Notes under the pieces: generated by a model
What the model was told of the DNA's origin: nothing
The model's input: the letters and a program-made list of their open reading frames with translations, nothing else
The model's database searches: none
Source of the DNA: Rheinheimera nanhaiensis E407-8
GTDB taxonomy: Bacteria > Pseudomonadota > Gammaproteobacteria > Enterobacterales > Alteromonadaceae
NCBI RefSeq assembly: GCF_000296695.1
Contig: NZ_BAFK01000013.1
Location: 1-64,000, forward strand
Length of the DNA stretch: 64,000 nucleotides
Direction of reading: 5' to 3'
Shown here: piece by piece, positions 59,636 to 64,000 of the stretch
How positions within the stretch are numbered: the stretch's first letter is position 1
Layout: the number at the start of each line of letters is the position of its first letter
Position numbers and translations under genes: made by a program

Positions 59636-62350
59636 TCAGGCTGCGCCAATCATCCGGCGCAATACATAGTGTAAAATGCCGCCATGCTGGTAATACGCCA
59701 GTTCGGTCGCCGTATCAATGCGGCAATGCACATCTATCTCTTGCTTGCCGCCGTCGGCGTAACGGATCAACAGCTGCAGCTTTTGTTTTGCTGTCAGTTC
59801 GCTTAAACCGCGTAAAGTAAAACTCTCTTCGCCGGTCAGTTTCAGCGTTTTACGATCTGTCCCCGGCAAAAACTGCAGCGGTAACACGCCCATACCAATT
59901 AAGTTAGAACGGTGAATTCGCTCAAAAGACTCGGCCAGCACGGCCCGAACGCCTAACATCAGGGTGCCCTTGGCGGCCCAGTCACGGGAGGAGCCGGTAC
60001 CGTATTCTTTACCGGCAATCACGATAAGGGGCAGTTCCTGTTGCTGATAACGCATAGCGGCAGCAAAAATCGGCAAGGTATCGCCCGAAGGATAATGCCG
60101 GGTAACACCACCTTCGCTACCCGGTAGCATTTCATTGCGGATCCGTACATTGGCAAAGGTACCGCGCACCATCACTTCATGATTACCGCGCCTGGAGCCG
60201 TACGAGTTAAAGTCTTCCGGTGCTATACCCAGCTGCTGCAAATATTCCCCGGCCGGGCTGCTCTGCTTAATATTACCGGCCGGCGAAATATGGTCAGTGG
60301 TCACCGAGTCACCGAGTATGGCTAATACTCTGGCATTGACAATATCGCGCACCGGCTTGGGCTTACGCGATAAGCCACGGAAAAAATCCGGCTGGCGAAT
60401 ATAACTGGAGTCAGGCCAGCTATAGGTTTTCGCTTTAGCCACTTCGATGGCCTGCCAGCTGGCATCACCGTCAAACACTTTGTCATATTCGGCAGAAAAC
60501 ATACTGCTTTGCACTGTTGCCACGGCGGCCGCTACCCTGTCATTGTCGGGCCAGATATCTTTCAGGTACACATCATTCCCCTGTGCGTCCTGTCCTATAG
60601 GCTCAGCGCTAAGATCGATATTCATCCGGCCGGCCAGCGCAAAGGCCACCACCAGCGGCGGCGACGCCAGCCAGTTTGATTTCACTAGTGGATGAATACG
60701 GCCTTCAAAGTTACGGTTACCTGACAACACCGCCGACACATTTAAATCGCCCTTGTTAATAGCCTCTGCAATGGGTTTGGCCAGCGGGCCGGAGTTGCCG
60801 ATACAGGTGGTACAGCCATAGCCCACCAGATAAAAACCTACTTGCTCCAGCGCAGACATCAACCCCGCCTGTTGCAGATAACGGCTAACCACCTTAGAGC
60901 CAGGGGCCAAAGAGCATTTCACCCAGGGTTTTGCTTGCAGGCCCTTGGCCAGCGCATTTTTGGCCAGCAAACCGGCGGCCATCAACACGCTGGGGTTCGA
61001 CGTATTGGTGCAGGATGTTATTGCCGCAATCACCACTGCATGTTCAGGCAATTTGATCCTACTGCCATTTAAATCAAAACTATTATCTGTGGTTGCCGCC
61101 TTGCTCTGGCCACCGCCTTCGCTAACCAGTTCAGCCTCGCGCGCTTGCGTTTTGCTATCCAGTGGTTTTGTATCATCACAATGTTGTTTTAGCTGTGTCA
61201 GCGTGACTTTATCTTGTGGCCGCTTAGGCCCGGCCAATGACGCTTCCACTGTGGCAAGGTCAAGATGCAACTTGTCGGTAAACCCCGGTTCATCGCTATC
61301 CTCCCGCCACAGCCCCTGCGCCTGGCAGTAAGCTTTTACTCTGCTAATTACAGCGCCGTCACGCCCGGTGAGTTTCAGGTAATCCAGCGTAATCTGATCG
61401 ACAGGAAAAAAACCGCAGGTTGCACCATACTCTGGCGCCATATTGGCAATAGTCGCCCGATCTGCCAGCGACAACTGCGCCAGGCCAGCGCCAAAAAACT
61501 CGACAAATTTACCGACCACACCATGCTTACGCAGCAGCTGGGTTACGGTGAGCACCAAATCAGTTGCGGTAATACCGGCCGCCAACCTGCCGGTCAGCTC
61601 AACGCCCACGACTTGTGGAATCGTCATCGACACCGGTTGTCCCAGCATTGCCGCTTCGGCTTCAATGCCACCCACACCCCACCCTAAAATACCCAGGGCG
61701 TTAATCATCGTAGTATGAGAATCAGTACCCACCAGCGTATCCGGATAGGCCAGCTGGCAGTCTTCGGTATGTTCTGCCCACACAGTTTGCCCGAGGTATT
61801 CCAGATTCACCTGATGACAAATACCGGTACCCGGTGGCACCACACGAAAATTGGCAAAAGCCTTAGCCCCCCAGCGCAAAAAGGCATAGCGTTCATAGTT
61901 ACGCTGCATTTCAATATTAACGTTTTCGCTAAAGGCATCGGCGCTGGCGTAGCGATCGACCATTACGGAGTGATCGATAACTAAATCGACCGGCGATAAC
62001 GGATTAACCTTGTCAGGATCTTCTCCCAGCGCCGCTACGGCCGCCCGCATCGCGGCTAAATCGACTACAGCGGGCACACCGGTAAAATCCTGCATTAATA
62101 CCCGCGCCGGCCGAAAGGCAATCTCACGCTCCGAGCTACCGGTTTTCTGCCAGTCGACCAGCGCCTGAATATCGGCGTCGGTTACGCTGTCACCATCGAG
62201 ATGGCGTAACAGATTTTCCAGCAACACTTTTAATGAAAACGGCAAACGGCTGATATCGCCAAAACGCTCAGCCGCTTTGGACAGGCTATAAATACGGTAT
62301 TGCTGCTGCGCCACGCTTAGGGTGTCGGTGTAAGGATTTGCTGAAGTCAT
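59636..62350 (-). CDS. acnA: aconitate hydratase A
   Basis: 904 residues, the AcnA (IRP-like) size. It shows 'LVGTDSHTTMINALGILGWG', the three cluster cysteines in 'AITSCTNTSNPS' and 'GYGCTTCIGNSGPL', 'FNSYGSRRGNHEVMVRG' and 'GKEYGTGSSRDWAAKG'. It interconverts citrate and isocitrate in the TCA cycle with a [4Fe-4S] cluster. GAGGGG precedes the ATG. A perfect 11-base inverted repeat lies just upstream of the ribosome-binding site, and may be regulatory. ArcA commonly represses such genes, but no clear ArcA box was seen. Confidence 0.96.
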   Translation of the reverse strand: MTSANPYTDTLSVAQQQYRIYSLSKAAERFGDISRLPFSLKVLLENLLRHLDGDSVTDADIQALVDWQKTGSSEREIAFRPARVLMQDFTGVPAVVDLAAMRAAVAALGEDPDKVNPLSPVDLVIDHSVMVDRYASADAFSENVNIEMQRNYERYAFLRWGAKAFANFRVVPPGTGICHQVNLEYLGQTVWAEHTEDCQLAYPDTLVGTDSHTTMINALGILGWGVGGIEAEAAMLGQPVSMTIPQVVGVELTGRLAAGITATDLVLTVTQLLRKHGVVGKFVEFFGAGLAQLSLADRATIANMAPEYGATCGFFPVDQITLDYLKLTGRDGAVISRVKAYCQAQGLWREDSDEPGFTDKLHLDLATVEASLAGPKRPQDKVTLTQLKQHCDDTKPLDSKTQAREAELVSEGGGQSKAATTDNSFDLNGSRIKLPEHAVVIAAITSCTNTSNPSVLMAAGLLAKNALAKGLQAKPWVKCSLAPGSKVVSRYLQQAGLMSALEQVGFYLVGYGCTTCIGNSGPLAKPIAEAINKGDLNVSAVLSGNRNFEGRIHPLVKSNWLASPPLVVAFALAGRMNIDLSAEPIGQDAQGNDVYLKDIWPDNDRVAAAVATVQSSMFSAEYDKVFDGDASWQAIEVAKAKTYSWPDSSYIRQPDFFRGLSRKPKPVRDIVNARVLAILGDSVTTDHISPAGNIKQSSPAGEYLQQLGIAPEDFNSYGSRRGNHEVMVRGTFANVRIRNEMLPGSEGGVTRHYPSGDTLPIFAAAMRYQQQELPLIVIAGKEYGTGSSRDWAAKGTLMLGVRAVLAESFERIHRSNLIGMGVLPLQFLPGTDRKTLKLTGEESFTLRGLSELTAKQKLQLLIRYADGGKQEIDVHCRIDTATELAYYQHGGILHYVLRRMIGAA

Positions 62351-62367
62351 AGTTGCCCCTCATTTAT

Positions 62368-62402
62368 GGCTCTGATGACTTACAGTGTAGTTCATCAGAG
62401 CC
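62368..62402 (-). promoter_or_regulatory. inverted repeat in the acnA leader
   Basis: GGCTCTGATGA (62368-62378) and TCATCAGAGCC (62392-62402), perfect over 11 bases, separated by 13. On the minus strand its end is about 17 bases before the acnA ATG, directly ahead of GAGGGG. It could be an operator or an mRNA hairpin controlling translation. Confidence 0.5.
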
Positions 62403-62443
62403 ACAGTTTGAGGTTTAAACGGCAGATAGCCGTGACAGGAGGA

Positions 62444-62470
62444 GGCGTAACATCAGCAAGATGTTACGCC
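62444..62470 (-). terminator. hairpin after tyrS
   Basis: A perfect 11-base-pair stem GGCGTAACATC / GATGTTACGCC with a five-base loop, about 20 bases past the tyrS stop. It lacks a T tract. It probably ends or protects the tyrS message. Confidence 0.6.
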
Positions 62471-62490
62471 AAAATGGCGATGGTTAAGCG

Positions 62491-63693
62491 CTACTGCAAG
62501 CTGATTTTGGCAAACTTGCGCTTACCCACCTGGTAAATCTCGCTGCTGCCTTTGGCGATTTCCAGTTTGGTGTCGTCAATTTTCTGCTCACCATTTAGCT
62601 TTACCGCGCCTTGTTTAATCATGCGGATGGCCTCTGAGGTGCTATCGACTAAACCGGCTTCTTTTAACAGGTTGGCAATGGGCATGCTGGCACCCTCGCA
62701 GCGGACAGTCAGCTCAGGGATATCATCCGGCAGCGCGTTTTTACTAAAACGCTGGATAAAGTCCTGATGCGCCGCCTCTGCTGCCGCCGCGTCATGGAAG
62801 CGGGCAATAATTTCTTTGGCCAGCAGAATTTTAATATCGCGCGGGTTAGCGCCCTCTGCCACCTGCTGTTTCAGGGCCGCCACTTCGTCCAGCGGACGGA
62901 AGCTTAGCAGGTCGTAGTAACGCCACATCAGCTCATCGGAAATTGACATAATTTTGCCAAACATCTCATTTGGCGCATCGGTAATGCCAACATAGTTACC
63001 CAGCGACTTGGACATTTTCTGCACGCCGTCCAGGCCTTCCAGCAGCGGTACCATCATCACGGTTTGCGGCCGCTGGCCTTCATCTTTTTGCAGTTCGCGG
63101 CCCATCAGCAAGTTAAAGCGCTGATCGGTACCGCCCATTTCAACATCGGCCTCAAGTGCCACTGAGTCCCAGCCCTGCACCAGTGGATAGAGAAACTCAT
63201 GGATAGCGATAGACTGATTATTGGCATAACGCTTTTTAAAGTCGTCACGCTCCAGCATACGCGCGACGGTCTGGCGGGCCGCCAGTTTAATCATGCCGGC
63301 GGCGCCGAGTTTTTCCATCCACTCAGAGTTAAAGGCTACGCGGGTTTTTGCCGGATCAAGAATTTTAAATACCTGATCTTTGTACGTTTGCGCATTAGCT
63401 AAGACATCTTCGCGGCTAAGCGGTTTACGGGTTACGTTTTTGCCGGTCGGGTCGCCAATTAAACCGGTAAAGTCACCGATTAAAAAGATCACTTCGTGGC
63501 CTAACTGCTGAAAGGTACGCAGCTTATTAATGAGCACTGTATGGCCTAAGTGTAAATCAGGTGCTGTTGGGTCAAAGCCAGCCTTAATCTTTAATGGCTT
63601 GCCCTCTTTGAGTTTGGCAATTAGCTCTTCTTCCAGCAGAATTTCTTCGCAACCGCGTTTTAACTCAGCTAAAGCCTGCTCCCAATCCGCCAT
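62491..63693 (-). CDS. tyrS: tyrosyl-tRNA synthetase
   Basis: 400 residues, class I. The HIGH motif is 'DLHLGHTVL', the KMSKS motif is intact ('[13 protein letters not shown]'), and a C-terminal S4 domain begins near '[17 protein letters not shown]'. It charges tRNA-Tyr. The start at 63693 (MADWEQAL) follows AGGAGG; seven upstream codons in frame are unlikely. This is the longer TyrS form with 'FIQRF' linker, as in many Alteromonadales. It is divergent from the partial gene at the right edge. Confidence 0.95.
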   Translation of the reverse strand: MADWEQALAELKRGCEEILLEEELIAKLKEGKPLKIKAGFDPTAPDLHLGHTVLINKLRTFQQLGHEVIFLIGDFTGLIGDPTGKNVTRKPLSREDVLANAQTYKDQVFKILDPAKTRVAFNSEWMEKLGAAGMIKLAARQTVARMLERDDFKKRYANNQSIAIHEFLYPLVQGWDSVALEADVEMGGTDQRFNLLMGRELQKDEGQRPQTVMMVPLLEGLDGVQKMSKSLGNYVGITDAPNEMFGKIMSISDELMWRYYDLLSFRPLDEVAALKQQVAEGANPRDIKILLAKEIIARFHDAAAAEAAHQDFIQRFSKNALPDDIPELTVRCEGASMPIANLLKEAGLVDSTSEAIRMIKQGAVKLNGEQKIDDTKLEIAKGSSEIYQVGKRKFAKISLQ

Positions 63694-63841
63694 TCTGGCC
63701 TCCTGATTTTTCACCTGTTTACCCGTTGAAGCCGCATTCTATAGTATGTTTAGCCCAGGGGAAACGCACAAAAGTCTGGTGTCAGTGAAAAAAACGGTAT
63801 ATGCTCGGTTTTTGTGCGTTTGTTGAGCCAAGAACAGAATT

Positions 63842-64000
63842 ATGCGTCAATTCGTCACTAAAATTCCAAAACAGCACCGGGTGCTCATTGCCGCAACCTC
63901 AGTGTTCTTATCGGTGGTATTACTGCTGCCGTCTGAGCAGGCAGCCGCCTCGAAGAGCAGTAAGGCCGACAGCCTGGAAATTGGTAAGCGTTACAGCTTA
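63842..64000 (+). CDS. partial gene, probably M23 peptidoglycan DD-metalloendopeptidase (OapA/MepM-like)
   Basis: The window ends after 53 codons. The visible part is 'MRQFVTKIPKQHRVLIAATS' followed by a membrane helix ('VFLSVVLLLPS') and a Ser/Lys-rich linker. This resembles the OapA-like N-terminus of MepM-type peptidases, which often sit divergent from tyrS in gammaproteobacteria. The catalytic domain is beyond the edge, so the identity rests on context. Confidence 0.55.
   Translation, partial: MRQFVTKIPKQHRVLIAATSVFLSVVLLLPSEQAAASKSSKADSLEIGKRYSL

Overview
The window is a chromosomal segment of a gammaproteobacterium. The gene set (gcvA-ygdD-rlmM, mutY-yggX, trmB, rsmC, ArcA/ArcB, gltBD, tyrS beside an M23-type gene) and the protein sequences look like the Alteromonadales/Chromatiaceae group that includes Rheinheimera, Alishewanella and Arsukibacterium. 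That placement is an inference from remembered protein families, not from a search. No rRNA gene, complete prophage, IS element or CRISPR array is visible; one tRNA (Leu, CAG) is present.

Layout. 1-3.1 kb: a stable-RNA-like promoter pointing out of the window, a divergent pair made of a GNAT/C39-peptidase fusion and a RimK-like ATP-grasp ligase, then tRNA-Leu. 3.2-10.8 kb: udk, nupC and a 2-oxoglutarate dioxygenase in one operon, divergent from an Oar-type TonB receptor and a secreted endonuclease/phosphatase-family enzyme; together they look like nucleic-acid or nucleoside scavenging. 10.8-17.9 kb: housekeeping genes for RNA modification, DNA repair and glycine regulation. 18-22.8 kb: a membrane histidine kinase, arcA, and arcB converging on arcA. 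22.8-30.8 kb: a secreted cyanophycinase, a TonB receptor, a YfcC-type permease and an isoaspartyl dipeptidase, forming a complete-looking cyanophycin utilisation locus. 31-37.7 kb: gltB, gltD and rraA.

37.8-42.7 kb is accessory: a secreted M1-like metallopeptidase gene bracketed by two copies of the 3' end of rraA, then a TPR protein, a Tat-exported sugar isomerase-like protein, a DUF4440-like protein and an orphan antitoxin. 42.8-48.5 kb is a visibly AT-rich putative defence island: a phosphoribosyltransferase plus SLOG-like pair, a Kiwa-like kwaA-kwaB pair, an unrecognised soluble protein overlapping a four-helix membrane protein, a GNAT-like protein with a small acidic partner, and a HigA-like regulator. 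Orphan antitoxin-like genes lie near both edges.

48.7-59.6 kb holds hydrolases, regulators (CadC-like, LysR), an MFS operon, a Blc lipocalin and an MscS-like channel. 59.6-64 kb holds acnA, tyrS and the start of a gene that is probably an M23 peptidoglycan peptidase.

The clearest functional units are the cyanophycin locus (extracellular depolymerisation, outer-membrane uptake, inner-membrane uptake, dipeptide cleavage to Asp and Arg, with glutamate synthase next door) and the multi-module defence island. The best candidate for something undescribed is the 43265-44146 / 42853-43272 gene pair and its association with the PRTase-SLOG and Kiwa modules.
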